A stretch of 64,000 nt of DNA. Origin: Acidobacteriota bacterium (GTDB taxonomy: Bacteria > Acidobacteriota > Terriglobia > Bryobacterales > Bryobacteraceae). Where the stretch lies: the NCBI GenBank assembly GCA_026393985.1, contig JAPKZB010000088.1, positions 1 to 64,000 on the forward strand, read 5' to 3'. Positions 39,347 to 49,533 of this stretch are shown piece by piece. The notes beneath the pieces were generated by a model, which saw nothing but the letters and a program-made list of their open reading frames with translations, was not told the DNA's origin and searched no databases. Within the stretch, counting starts at the first letter, position 1. Each line of letters begins with the position of its first letter. Position numbers and translations under genes: made by a program.

Positions 39347-41374
39347 CTAACGGCCCCCGGCCGGCGCCAAATCGGCCTGCACCACGCGGAGCAGCGCCTC
39401 GAGCAGCGCCGCCCGGGGATATCTCGTTTTATCCATGTTGTTCCGCACCGTCGCGTCCGGCGACTTATCAAACGGCAGCGCCACCGCAAAGTGGTCTCCC
39501 TTCAACACGCCCAGGTACTTGCTGCCTGGCACAATCGCATCCTGTCGCGTCAACTGCCCGTCGTGCACCGGGTCAAACGCGTTCATCAGCATCCACGTCT
39601 GCAGCAGCGCCTTCGACGTATTCTCCCGCTTGCTGGCCGCCACCACGGAGTAAGTCGGCACCTTCGGCTCCGGAAACGCCGCCAGAAACGACTGCCGCGC
39701 TCCCTTGCCCAGGCTCTTGAACCCGGCCGACAGGTCGCCCCGGCACGTCTTGAACTGAAACTGCTGCACCCAGCGGTCCGCCTGCGCCGGCATCGCATCC
39801 GCAATCGGCGATCCCCCGCTCGCCCCTGCCACGCTCACAAACGCCGCCACCTTTTCCGCAATCCCCTCCCGCGCCAGCGCCTCCTGAATATCCGGCGTCC
39901 CCTTGCTATAACCCACCAGAATCCACTTCCGCTGGTCGGTCTTCCAACTCTCGTTCAGATACCGGGCAATCTCCTTGGCGTTTACCTCCGACCCGTCATT
40001 CCCCACCCCCAACAACTCCACCGTCATCCCGTACTGCTTCCGTAGCGCCCGCGTCCCCTCCTCAAACGCCGGACTCTCCGCAAAGCAGGAGCTCATAAAC
40101 CCCGGCACCACCAGCACCCGGTACTCCTTGCCCAACGGCCCCAGCCGCCGATCGGTCCGTCCCGCCCGCTCCGCCCAATCCTGACAGCCGCCCCAACTCC
40201 CCGTGTCCGGATTATTCTGCACAAGCACGCTGCAGAAGGTGTCGCTGAACACCTCGCTCGCGTCCTGTTCCTCCCCCTCGAGGTAGATCACCAGCGTCCG
40301 CCCATCGGAAAAGAACTCCTGCCCGTGCGCCGTCCTGGCCTTCAGCAGCGGGTTCCGCACCGTCACGTACTCCCGCGCCGCCACCATCCCCGTATCCGCC
40401 AGGCTCTGCCCGATGAAGTCCCGCTCCTTATCCGTCTCCGGGTCAATCTTGTGGGTCAGCTTGCCGTTCCGCTCGTCCTTGTCAAACCCCACGTCGTGCG
40501 TGCCCGCCCCGGCCCACACCGTCCGCCCACCCACCTGAAACGGCGCCTTCCAGATCCGGAAATGGTGCCGCGCCGCCACCACCTTCAACGGGTCCGCATG
40601 CGCCCATCCGTAGTCCTGCGGCCGGTCGAACAGGTAAAGCTCGCTCATCGGAATCGTTAAATACGCCTGCTTCGAAAAACTCGCCAGCGCCCCCCGCAGA
40701 ATCGTGTCCTTGATGCTCCGGTCCACCGTCACCCAGTCGCCCGCCTTCAGCGCCGCCACCACCTGCACCTCGCTACCCACGAGGAAGAAGTTCACGCGGT
40801 CGCCCGGCGTCCCCTCCTTATCCCCCACCCGCACCGGCACCGAGTTCAGCTGCGCATCGGTCATCTTCACGATCGGCGCCTGCACCCGCGCCGCCTTCGC
40901 CGCGCCCGCCACCCGCTCCACCCGCACCGTAAACGCCCCGTCCGCCCCGTCCGTCGCCGCCTGATTCACACCCAAAAACAGCCGCCCCTTCACCGCCACC
41001 CGCCGCTCCCCCTGCGGGCCAATCAGAAACGGGCGGTTCGTCTCCCCCTCGCCGACCCGGCCCACCAGCGCCCCCCGCTTGCCGTCCATCACCGGAAACG
41101 CCTTGATCATATCCATCCACGCCCGCGGAATCCCCTCCGGCGGCACCTCCCGGCCGTTCCAGCGCAGCGCGCCCGTCGCCGTGAAGCGCAGCAGATCCCC
41201 TGCCTCGACGTCCATTCCCGTATCGGTCCACTGCCGGCTCCCCGCTACCGTCAACTCGCCGCCGGCGCCCGCCGCGCTCGGCTTCGCAGCCGCCTTCCCC
41301 ACGTCATACCGGCTCACCGGAGCCTGCGCCAGCAGCGCCCCGCCCACCGCCCAAGCCAAAACCAACAGCCTCAT
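39347..41374 (-). CDS. Secreted protein: lectin-like domain, LssY_C domain and alpha/beta hydrolase
   Basis: I chose the ATG at 41374, which overlaps the upstream gene's stop as ATGA; it gives a signal peptide (MRLLVLAWAVGGALLAQA) and 675 residues. Residues about 35-160 resemble a PA-IL-like jelly roll (LRFTATGALRWNGREVP). The middle (about 190-360) carries an LssY_C-like region (VNFFLVGSEVQVVAALKAGDW, HHFRIWK, GAGTHDVGFD). The C-terminal part is an alpha/beta-hydrolase-like domain with nucleophile motif VGYSKG (about residue 510). Substrate is unknown. The coupled upstream gene is another alpha/beta hydrolase. Confidence 0.75.
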   Translation of the reverse strand: MRLLVLAWAVGGALLAQAPVSRYDVGKAAAKPSAAGAGGELTVAGSRQWTDTGMDVEAGDLLRFTATGALRWNGREVPPEGIPRAWMDMIKAFPVMDGKRGALVGRVGEGETNRPFLIGPQGERRVAVKGRLFLGVNQAATDGADGAFTVRVERVAGAAKAARVQAPIVKMTDAQLNSVPVRVGDKEGTPGDRVNFFLVGSEVQVVAALKAGDWVTVDRSIKDTILRGALASFSKQAYLTIPMSELYLFDRPQDYGWAHADPLKVVAARHHFRIWKAPFQVGGRTVWAGAGTHDVGFDKDERNGKLTHKIDPETDKERDFIGQSLADTGMVAAREYVTVRNPLLKARTAHGQEFFSDGRTLVIYLEGEEQDASEVFSDTFCSVLVQNNPDTGSWGGCQDWAERAGRTDRRLGPLGKEYRVLVVPGFMSSCFAESPAFEEGTRALRKQYGMTVELLGVGNDGSEVNAKEIARYLNESWKTDQRKWILVGYSKGTPDIQEALAREGIAEKVAAFVSVAGASGGSPIADAMPAQADRWVQQFQFKTCRGDLSAGFKSLGKGARQSFLAAFPEPKVPTYSVVAASKRENTSKALLQTWMLMNAFDPVHDGQLTRQDAIVPGSKYLGVLKGDHFAVALPFDKSPDATVRNNMDKTRYPRAALLEALLRVVQADLAPAGGR

Positions 41375-42072
41375 CGTATCGACTCCACAATCAACGCTTG
41401 AATCTGTGCCCAGAGTAGCGGATCCGCCTCCATCCGTGCGTGCCCCCCGCCCAACACCCGCCGCCAACTCAGCTCCGGCGCCGGATTCAACCCCAACAAC
41501 GGATACCGAAACCGGAAGTTTCCCAAAATCTTCGTCCGCTGGGCATCCTCGGCCTGAATATAGTCCTCACCGCGAAAAGTCAGCCGCTCTTTCTGGTAAA
41601 AATTCACCGCCCGCCGGACATTCGGCGGAATGCGCCCGTCCCGGCCTAGCGAAACACTATCCACCTGCACCGTCAGCTCCACCGCCACCCCGTTCTTGCC
41701 CAACTCCCGGGCTAGCCGCACCACCTCACCCCCGCCCAGGCTCTGCCCGTAGAGGATAATCTTCACCCGCCCCCGCTCCTCCCCGTCCACGCGCCGGTTG
41801 CCGTTAGCGTCCAACGCCGCCACCACCCGCCGCCGCGCCTCCCGGTGCCGGTAGTGCTCGAACGTCTCGGCATACACCCCCGGCAGCCCCATCGCCCGAA
41901 TCGCCAGCGCCACCCGCCGCACGCCCCGCTCCGGATCGTCGGCGCGGTCCATGCCGCCGGTGAAACCCAGAATCAGCGTGCTACCCTCCGGCAGCAGCGC
42001 CGCCCCCTCCTGTCCCGCGTACGCGCGGCTCCCCGCGGCGAGCAGCCAAAGTAACAAAAACTGACGTGACAT
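41371..42072 (-). CDS. Secreted alpha/beta hydrolase-like protein with an EF-hand-like loop
   Basis: This 233-residue protein has a signal peptide (MSRQFLLLWLLAAGSRAYA) and a lipase-type nucleophile elbow YGQSLGGG (G-x-S-x-G). A 12-residue loop DANGNRRVDGEE, with acidic or Asn residues at positions 1, 3, 5, 9 and 12, looks like an EF-hand calcium site. A late GGGHARME supplies a plausible catalytic His. It is translationally coupled to the downstream LssY_C/hydrolase gene by ATGA, so the two may act together on an extracellular ester or peptide. Exact function unknown. Confidence 0.72.
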   Translation of the reverse strand: MSRQFLLLWLLAAGSRAYAGQEGAALLPEGSTLILGFTGGMDRADDPERGVRRVALAIRAMGLPGVYAETFEHYRHREARRRVVAALDANGNRRVDGEERGRVKIILYGQSLGGGEVVRLARELGKNGVAVELTVQVDSVSLGRDGRIPPNVRRAVNFYQKERLTFRGEDYIQAEDAQRTKILGNFRFRYPLLGLNPAPELSWRRVLGGGHARMEADPLLWAQIQALIVESIR

Positions 42073-42113
42073 CCCGCTGTCGTAGATGTCCCCAACCGGC
42101 CGCCGGGTTTCCG

Positions 42114-42437
42114 CTAACCCGCCACTACCGCCGTCCCCGACACCGAAACCATCAACATCGTCCCTCCGGAACCCACCGGAATCGTCTCGTAGTCCAGGTC
42201 AATCCCAATCACGGCGTTGGCGCCCATCTGCCGCGCCTGCTCCTCCATCTCCTTCATCGCAATCGTCTTCGCCTTCCGCAGCTCCGCCTCGTAGGAGCCG
42301 CTCCGTCCCCCCACAATGTCCGTAATCTTCGCGAAAAAGTCCCGGAACACATTCGCGCCCAGAATTGCCTCGCCCGAAACAATCCCCAGATACCGGATCT
42401 GTTGCCCTTCAAGCGTCGACGTTGTCGTCAGTAACAT
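42114..42437 (-). CDS. YbjQ/UPF0145 family protein
   Basis: This 107-residue protein matches the YbjQ family: [52 protein letters not shown], then [15 protein letters not shown]. The family forms pentameric assemblies and is annotated as heavy-metal-binding, but its role is unsettled. A good AAGGGA ribosome site lies about 6 nt before the ATG, and the gene starts 2 bases after the tesA stop. Confidence 0.93.
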   Translation of the reverse strand: MLLTTTSTLEGQQIRYLGIVSGEAILGANVFRDFFAKITDIVGGRSGSYEAELRKAKTIAMKEMEEQARQMGANAVIGIDLDYETIPVGSGGTMLMVSVSGTAVVAG

Positions 42438-42439
42438 GC

Positions 42440-43123
42440 TTATCCCTTCTTCCGCAGTAGCGGCGCCAGCACCGGAAACACGTTCCGGTCTGCCACGATC
42501 TTACACCCCGCCGCCGTCGGATGAATCCCGTCCTGCTGCATCAGCGAACCCACGGTCGCCACCCCGTCCAGCAGAAACCGGATCCGCGGCACCTTGTGCT
42601 TCGCCGCCAGCGCCGGATACATCTGCTCAAAATCCCTTATGTACTCCGGCCCGTAGTTCGGCGGCAGCGTAATCCCCGCCAGCACCACCTTCGCCCCGGC
42701 CTCTTTGAACGCGGTAATCATCCGGTCCAGGTTCTGCCGGCTCAGCGCTACCGGGAGCCCCCGCAACCCATCGTTACCGCCCAGCTCCAAAATCACAATC
42801 TCCGGCTTCTCGGCCAGCGCCTGCGCCATCCGTTCCACGCCCCCGCTGGTCGTATCGCCGCTCACCCCCTGGTTCACCACCCGGTAGCGGTAGCCCTGCT
42901 CATCCAGCTTCTTCTGCAGAAAGTCCGGGTAAGACTCCCCGGCCTCTAACCCATAACCCGCGCTCAAGCTATCGCCAAACGCCACAATCGCCGGCCGGTC
43001 GTCCCGCTTCTGCTCCTTCACCGGCGCCGCTACCACCGCCGCTGGAGCCGCCTCCTTCCCTGGCTCCACCCGCTGCCCGCAACCCGCCAGCAGCAACGCA
43101 ACAATAACAAGAACCGTTCGCAT
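42440..43123 (-). CDS. tesA: TesA-like SGNH/GDSL lipase, lipoprotein
   Basis: This 227-residue protein has a lipobox LLAGC, then a linker of about 35 residues. SGNH motifs follow: GDSLSAGYG (nucleophile Ser), [12 protein letters not shown] (Gly), GGNDG (Asn) and DGIHP (catalytic Asp-His). It resembles TesA arylesterase/thioesterase I, but is lipid-anchored instead of freely periplasmic. It is divergent from ybbA-ybbP, the same arrangement as E. coli tesA/ybbA-ybbP. A TATTAT hexamer lies 8 nt before the ATG. Confidence 0.93.
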   Translation of the reverse strand: MRTVLVIVALLLAGCGQRVEPGKEAAPAAVVAAPVKEQKRDDRPAIVAFGDSLSAGYGLEAGESYPDFLQKKLDEQGYRYRVVNQGVSGDTTSGGVERMAQALAEKPEIVILELGGNDGLRGLPVALSRQNLDRMITAFKEAGAKVVLAGITLPPNYGPEYIRDFEQMYPALAAKHKVPRIRFLLDGVATVGSLMQQDGIHPTAAGCKIVADRNVFPVLAPLLRKKG

Positions 43124-43131
43124 CTAATGCC

Positions 43132-43137
43132 ATAATA
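43132..43137 (-). promoter_or_regulatory. Candidate -10 element, leaderless type (tesA)
   Basis: Minus-strand TATTAT lies 8 nt before the ATG at 43123. It overlaps a plus-strand CATAAT at 43131-43136 that lies 5 nt before the ybbA TTG, so the two divergent genes may share a near-symmetrical AT-rich -10 site. Confidence 0.4.
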
Positions 43138-43141
43138 AGGC

Positions 43142-43820
<679 letters not shown>

Positions 43821-43846
<26 letters not shown>

Positions 43847-46418
43847 CGGCCTCTCCTACTCCACCGCGCCCAAAATCGCCTGGCGCGAATCCCGCGCCTC
43901 GGCCTCCCGCTTCTTGTTCGTCATCCTCGCCGTCGCCATCGGCACCGGCTCGCTCACCGGCGTCCGCGGCTTCTCCCGCTCCTTCCGCGCCATGCTGCTC
44001 AAGGACGCCCGCACCCTCATGGCCGCCGACCTCTCCATCCGCGTCTTCGAACAGCCCACCGAAACCCAGTTGGCTTCGTTTCGCAAATGGGAGTCCCGCG
44101 GCATCCACCGCACCTGGATCACCGAAACCGTCTCCATGCTCTCCGGCGACTCCGTCGCCGTCCCCCAGCTCATCGCCCTCAAAGCCGTCGATCCTGCCCA
44201 ATACCCCTTCTATGGCCAGGTCACCACCACCAACGGCCTCCCCCTGCCCGCCGTTCTCGCCGGCGACGGAGTCGGCGTCTCCGACGACCTGCTCACCCGC
44301 ACCGGCCTCACCCCCGGCTCCCCGGTCCGCATCGGCTCGGCTACCTTCACCATCCGCGCCGTCCTGCTCGACGAACCGGACCGCATGAGCGGCTCGGTCA
44401 ACGTCGGCCCCCGCGTCATGATGTCGCGCGAAAACCTCGACCGCACCGGCCTCACCCAACTCGGCTCCCGCGCCAGCCAGCGCCACCTCTTCCGCATCCC
44501 CTCCGCCCAGGCCGACGCCATCATCCAGCAGGTCCGCGACGATCTCAAAACCGTCTTTCCCGACGCCGTCTTCGCCGACTACCGCGAAACCCACCCCCTC
44601 ATCACCCGCGGCCTCAACAACGCCACCACCTTCCTCAGCCTCGTCTCGCTCATCGCCCTCGTCGTCGGCGCCCTCGGTGTCGCCATGGCCATGCAGGCCC
44701 ACCTGCAAACCAAGCTCGATTCCATTGCCATCCTCAAAGCCCTCGGCGGCCGCTCGGCCCACATCCTCCGCATCTATCTTTCCCAAACCCTCGTCCTTGC
44801 CCTCGCCGGCGGGGCCCTCGGCCTCCTCATCGGCTTCGGGGTCCAACTCCTGTTCCCCCTGCTGATCGCCCAATTCTTCCCCGTCTCGCCCACGGTCGAG
44901 TTCCAGTGGCTCTCCATCGTCGAAGGCCTCGGCCTCGCCCTGCTCTCCACCCTGCTCTTCACCCTCCCCACCCTGCTCGGCGTCCGCCAGATCCGTCCCA
45001 TCGTCATCCTCCGCCGCGACATGGACGGCGACGCCCCGGCCGCCGCCCAACGCTGGAAGCAGTGGCGCGCCTCCCTCCTGGCCGGCTTCCTCATCCTCTC
45101 CGGCATGACCGCCATGGCCACCGTCCTCATCGACGCCAACTGGCGCGACTCCTTCAAGATCAGCGCCTGGTTCGTCGGCGGTCTGACGGTCGCCCTGTTC
45201 GCCCTCGCCGGCTTCAGTTGGGCCCTCCTGCGCGGCCTCCGCCTCCTGCTCCGCGCCCCGGGCCGCCGCCTGCCCTCCACCCTCCGCCACGGCCTCGCTA
45301 ACCTCTACCGCCCCGGCAACCACGCCGAAGCCGTTCTCGTCGCCCTCGGCGTGGGCGTCATGTTCACCCTCACCGTCTACCTCCTGCAAAGCAGCCTCCT
45401 CGGCCAGATCGCCGCCAGCGCCCCGCCCGGCATGCCGAACGTCTTCCTCATCAACATCACCGAAAGCGACCGCGCCGCCGTCAAAGCCTTCCTCGAAAAG
45501 GGCCCCGGCGTCCAGGGCGAAATCGTCGTCTCCGCCTCGGCCAGCGGCCGCCTCAAGGCCATTGACGGTAAACCCATCGAGAAGATCGCCGTCGAAGGCC
45601 CCGCCAAACGCTTCCTCCGCGCCCGCAATCTCACCTGGAGTGCCGAACTCCCCAAACAGACCGAAATCCTCGCCGGCGCGTGGTGGAAAACCTGGTCCCC
45701 GGACCGGCCCGAAATCGCCGTCAATCAAGAAACCGCCCGCCTGCTGGGCCTGGCGCCCGGCGCCGTCATGGAATGGGAGTGCGCCGGCCGCCGTCTCGCC
45801 CTGCGCGTCGCCGCTATCTTCCGCACCGAAGCCGTTGGCCCCGGCGCGAACGCCGAGTTCATCACCAGCCCGGACTCACTCCGCCAGGTCCCCATGCTTT
45901 ACTTCGGCGCCGCCCGGGTCGCCCCCGCGCAGATCCCGCAGCTCCAAAAACTATCGTTTCAGAAGTTCCCCGCCATCACCATGCTCAATCTGGCCGACGT
46001 GCTCGACCGCGTCCAGGAGGTCGTCGACCAGGTCGCCCTCGTCGTCCGCTCCATCTCGGCCTTCTCCATTCTGGCCGGCGTCATCATCCTCGCCTCGAGC
46101 GTTGCCGGCTCCCGCCTGCGCCGCGTCCGGGAAGTCGTCATTCTCAAGACTCTCGGCGCCACCCGCCGCCGCATCGCCGGCACCTTCACCGTCGAATTCC
46201 TCCTGCTCGGCGGGGTCGCCGGACTCCTGGGCAGCCTGCTCGCCAGCGCCTTCTCGAGCCTGCTCCTCACCCGCCTGCTCGACGCCCGCTTCGTTTTCTC
46301 GCTGTGGCCCAACCTCGCGGCCATCGTCGCCAGCGCCCTCATCGCCCTCGCCGCCGGCTGGCTCGCCAGCTTCCGTATCCTGCGCCAGAAGCCTCTCGAA
46401 ATCCTGCGCAACGAGTAA
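43821..46418 (+). CDS. ybbP: YbbP-like FtsX-family ABC permease
   Basis: This 865-residue protein has one N-terminal helix (FLFVILAVAIGTGSLTGV), a large periplasmic domain (about 50-255), and then membrane clusters around 270-400 and 425-500. A second periplasmic domain follows, with a final set of three helices near 730-855 (FtsX fold, ISAFSILAGVIILASSVAGSR with the VLKTLGATRRRIAGTF coupling helix). The length and layout match YbbP (about 800). With YbbA it probably moves lipids or lipoproteins, or acts as a mechanotransmitter. The alternative GTG at 43836 would shorten the overlap. Confidence 0.93.
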
Positions 46419-46460
46419 GAGGCCGTATGGTAGACTTCCCTCAGTCGGCAAGGTCCAAGT

Positions 46461-47417
46461 TTGCGTTCTTTAGTCACCGGCGCGGCCGGGTTTTTGGGTA
46501 GTCAGACGGTCGACCGCTTGCTTGCGGATGGCCACGAAGTTATCGGCATTGATAACTACATAACGGGAAAGCGCGAATTTCTCGACCATGCCTGCGCCTC
46601 CCCTCGCTTCCAACTGGTGCTCGGCGACCTGTTCGACTTTACGACCGTCTCCGAGGCCTGCCAGGGCGTCGATGCCGTCTTCCATCTCGCCGCCCACTCC
46701 AATCTCCACGATGGTGCCGAGTTTCCGCGCCGCGACCTCGACCAGAACGTCATCGTCACCTGGAACGTCCTCGAAGCGATGCGCCGCCATCGCATTGCCA
46801 CCCTCATCTATGCGAGCACCGCCAGCCTGTACGGCGCCAACACACTCGTACCCACCCCGGAAACCGCCCCGCTTTCGGACCAAACCACGCTCCTGTCCGC
46901 CTCCAAACTGGCCGCCGAAGCTTTCATCACCGCCTACGCCCATACCTACGGCCTCCGCGCTCTCCTCCGCCGCCCCGCGACTATCGTCGGTGAGCGCCAA
47001 TCCCATGGCCACCTGTTCCGCTTCTGCCGCCAGCTCCACCACCATCCCGGACGCCTCGACGTCCCCGGCGACCCCGCTCTCCGCCGCGGCTACCTCGACG
47101 TAGCCGACTGCGTCGACGCTATGCTCCTCGCCCTCCCCCACGCCACCGCTCCGGCCGAAATCTTCAACGTCGGCGCCCTCTCCCATCACTCCCTCGCCGA
47201 TGCCATCGCCTGGACGACCAGCGAATTGGGACTCGACCCCGTGATCCACTACCACCCCCCTCCGGCCATCACGCGCAGCGCGGCGCCCACGCTCCACCTG
47301 GACTGCTCGAAACTGACCAGCCTCGGATGGCGGCCCCAAACCAGCCCCGAAGCCGCCGTCCGCCGCACCGTCCGCTACCTCACCGCGAATCCCTGGCTGC
47401 TCGCCGCGGGTTGCTGA
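46461..47417 (+). CDS. NAD-dependent epimerase/dehydratase lacking catalytic Tyr
   Basis: The start is TTG at 46461 with AAGG 7 nt upstream, and a TAGACT hexamer at 46431-46436 is a possible -10. The 318-residue extended SDR has TGAAGFLG (6-13), the acidic D31 for NAD and FHLAAHSN. The usual YxxxK reads LSASK (145-149): Tyr is replaced by Leu while Lys149 stays. ASTASLYG keeps the Ser/Thr. The enzyme is either catalytically changed or acts by another acid-base residue. It should bind a nucleotide-sugar. The ThiF-like gene follows by 32 bases. Confidence 0.87.
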   Translation: MRSLVTGAAGFLGSQTVDRLLADGHEVIGIDNYITGKREFLDHACASPRFQLVLGDLFDFTTVSEACQGVDAVFHLAAHSNLHDGAEFPRRDLDQNVIVTWNVLEAMRRHRIATLIYASTASLYGANTLVPTPETAPLSDQTTLLSASKLAAEAFITAYAHTYGLRALLRRPATIVGERQSHGHLFRFCRQLHHHPGRLDVPGDPALRRGYLDVADCVDAMLLALPHATAPAEIFNVGALSHHSLADAIAWTTSELGLDPVIHYHPPPAITRSAAPTLHLDCSKLTSLGWRPQTSPEAAVRRTVRYLTANPWLLAAGC

Positions 47418-47449
47418 AAGCCCCCGCCGAGCCCCACAATCAAACCAGC

Positions 47450-48466
47450 ATGACCAGTCAGCAGCGGGAACGCTACTCCCGCCAAATCCTCTTCGCCCCC
47501 ATCGGTGAAGCCGGCCAGGAACGACTCCTCGCCTCCCGCGTCGCCATCGTCGGCTGCGGCGCCCTCGGCTCCTTCCAGGCCGCCTCCCTCGCCCGCGCCG
47601 GCGTCGGCCTCCTCCGCCTCATCGACCGCGACTACGTCGAAGCCTCCAACCTCCAGCGCCAATGGCTTTATGACGAAGCCGACGCCACCGAAGCCCTCCC
47701 CAAAGCCGCCGCCGCCGCTCGCGCCATCGCCCGCTTCAACTCCACCATCCACGTCGATCCCCTCATCGCCGACCTCACCCCGGCCAACGCCGACGACCTC
47801 CTCGCCGGCGTCGACCTCATCCTCGACGGCACCGACAACTTCGAAACTCGCTATCTCATCAACGACTTCGCCCTCGCCCACCAGATCCCCTGGATCTACG
47901 GCGCCGCCGTCGGCAGCTACGGCCTCACCATGCCCATCCTCCCCGGCCAAACCTCCTGCCTCCAGTGCGTCTATCCCGCGCCCCCCTCCGGCGCCCAACC
48001 CACCTGCGAAACCGACGGCGTCCTCGGCGCCATCACCTCCACCATTGCCGCCCTCCAATCGGCCATGGCCCTCCGCCTCCTCTCGGGCTCGCTCCCCACC
48101 CCCAAACTGACCACTATCGACGTCTGGTCCGGCCACATCCGCCAACTCGACCAGCCCCCGGCCGATCCCAACTGCCCCGCCTGCGGCCGCCGCGAGTTCG
48201 TCTATCTCGACGGCGCCCGCCGCGCCCCCATCAGCCTCTGCGGCCGCAACGCCGTCCAAATCCACGAACGCAACCGCCCCCTCGACCTCGCTGCCCTCGC
48301 CGACCGACTCGCCCCCCTCGGCACCGTCCGCCGCAACGATTTCGCCCTCCGCTTCTTCCTCGATCCCTACGAACTCACCCTGTTCGCCGACGGACGCGCC
48401 ATCATCAAAGGTACCCAGGATATCGGCGTCGCCCGCAGCCTCTACTCCCGCTACGTCGGCGCCTAG
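47450..48466 (+). CDS. MoeB/ThiF-family adenylyltransferase
   Basis: I chose the ATG at 47450 (338 residues); the longer frame from 47327 lies in the epimerase gene. It starts RYSRQILFAPIGEAGQERL, has the nucleotide motif VGCGALGS and IDRDYVEASNLQRQ, and the adenylation-site Asp in LILDGTDNFETRYLIND. Two CXXC pairs (CLQC and CPAC) form the zinc site, and a conserved Cys lies in TCETDGVLGAI. It should adenylate the C-terminus of a ubiquitin-like sulfur carrier for molybdopterin or thiamine. It lacks a rhodanese domain. The extra C-terminal 80 residues have no clear match. Confidence 0.92.
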   Translation: MTSQQRERYSRQILFAPIGEAGQERLLASRVAIVGCGALGSFQAASLARAGVGLLRLIDRDYVEASNLQRQWLYDEADATEALPKAAAAARAIARFNSTIHVDPLIADLTPANADDLLAGVDLILDGTDNFETRYLINDFALAHQIPWIYGAAVGSYGLTMPILPGQTSCLQCVYPAPPSGAQPTCETDGVLGAITSTIAALQSAMALRLLSGSLPTPKLTTIDVWSGHIRQLDQPPADPNCPACGRREFVYLDGARRAPISLCGRNAVQIHERNRPLDLAALADRLAPLGTVRRNDFALRFFLDPYELTLFADGRAIIKGTQDIGVARSLYSRYVGA

Positions 48467-48537
48467 GATACTCCTGATAGGGTCTCCCGCCCGCTCTCCC
48501 ACAAGATTTTGTAGTTTTCCACAATCTCCTCACAGCA

Positions 48538-48552
48538 GAGCATGATATGCTC
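48538..48552 (+). promoter_or_regulatory. Perfect inverted repeat, possible operator of the MerR-TPR gene
   Basis: GAGCAT-gat-ATGCTC is a perfect 6-3-6 inverted repeat ending 11 nt before the GTG at 48564. It overlaps a -10-like TATGCT (48546-48551). The regulator it precedes has a MerR-type helix-turn-helix, so autoregulation is plausible. Confidence 0.5.
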
Positions 48553-48563
48553 AGTCCAGAAAC

Positions 48564-49484
48564 GTGGTTACGCAGCAGTCCTGGACTCGCGATCAAGTAC
48601 GACGCGTCCTGTCGGTGACGGAACGCCATCTCCGCTGTTGGGAACAGCAGGGCCTCATCCCGCAGCAGGAACGCTACGGCCTTGGCGACTTACTCGCCCT
48701 CCGCGCTCTCAACTCGCTCCGCGAAAAAAAAGTCCCCGTTGCCCGCGTCCGCCGCAGCTTTCAATCGCTGCGCGAACGCCTGCAGCACATCGCCAATCCC
48801 TTCACCGAGCTCAAGGTCTTCCTCGACGGCAAGCGCATCGGCGTCCACCTCGGCGGCCAGAAAATGGACTCGCTCTCCGGCCAGCTCCTCCTCGATTTCG
48901 ATGCCGCCGCCCTGCAAAAGCTCCGCCCCTTCAGCCGCCCCGAAGGCCGTAAAATCGAAGACCGCCAAAAAAAACTCGCCGAAGCGGACGAGTGGTTCCA
49001 GCGCGGCCTCGAAGTCGAGCAGGCCGGCGGTCCCAGCGAACAAGCCATCCTCGCCTACGAAAGGGCAATCGCCCTCAATCCCCAAGCCGCCGGCGCCCAC
49101 GTCAATCTCGGCACCATCTGCTTCCACCAGCGCCGCTGGGCCCAGGCCGAAGACCACTACCGCAAAGCCGTCAAGGCCGACCCCGAATACGCCCTCGCCC
49201 ACTTCAATCTCGCGAACCTCTACGATGAACGCGGCGATAGACTCCCCGCTCTCACCCACTACCACGCCGCCCTCCGCCTCAACCCCCAGTACGCTGACGT
49301 CTACTACAACCTCGCCCTCCTCCATCAAACCTCGGGCGACGTGCTGCAGGCTGTTCAATACTGGAGCACCTACCTCAAGCTCGACCCCAACAGCCAGTGG
49401 TCTATCGTCGCCCGCCGCGAACTTGCCAAACTCAAACAAGCCACCGTCATCCCAGGCGCCCGCTCGCTCTCGCAGCACGCTTAG
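48564..49484 (+). CDS. MerR-type helix-turn-helix protein with TPR repeats
   Basis: The start is GTG at 48564 (306 residues). The N-terminal 70 residues form a MerR-like winged helix (TRDQVRRVLSVTERHLRCWEQQGLIPQ, then LLALRALNSLREKKVPVARVRR). About residues 75-150 are an unassigned region. From about 155 there are four tetratricopeptide repeats (e.g. AILAYERAIALNPQAAGAHVNLG), so the effector part binds proteins instead of a small ligand. The DNA-binding target may be the palindrome at 48538-48552. Confidence 0.85.
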   Translation: MVTQQSWTRDQVRRVLSVTERHLRCWEQQGLIPQQERYGLGDLLALRALNSLREKKVPVARVRRSFQSLRERLQHIANPFTELKVFLDGKRIGVHLGGQKMDSLSGQLLLDFDAAALQKLRPFSRPEGRKIEDRQKKLAEADEWFQRGLEVEQAGGPSEQAILAYERAIALNPQAAGAHVNLGTICFHQRRWAQAEDHYRKAVKADPEYALAHFNLANLYDERGDRLPALTHYHAALRLNPQYADVYYNLALLHQTSGDVLQAVQYWSTYLKLDPNSQWSIVARRELAKLKQATVIPGARSLSQHA

Positions 49485-49533
49485 TTCTCCCGCCGCCGCC
49501 CCGGTCCTGCTATAACTAACTTGATCCGCTCCG

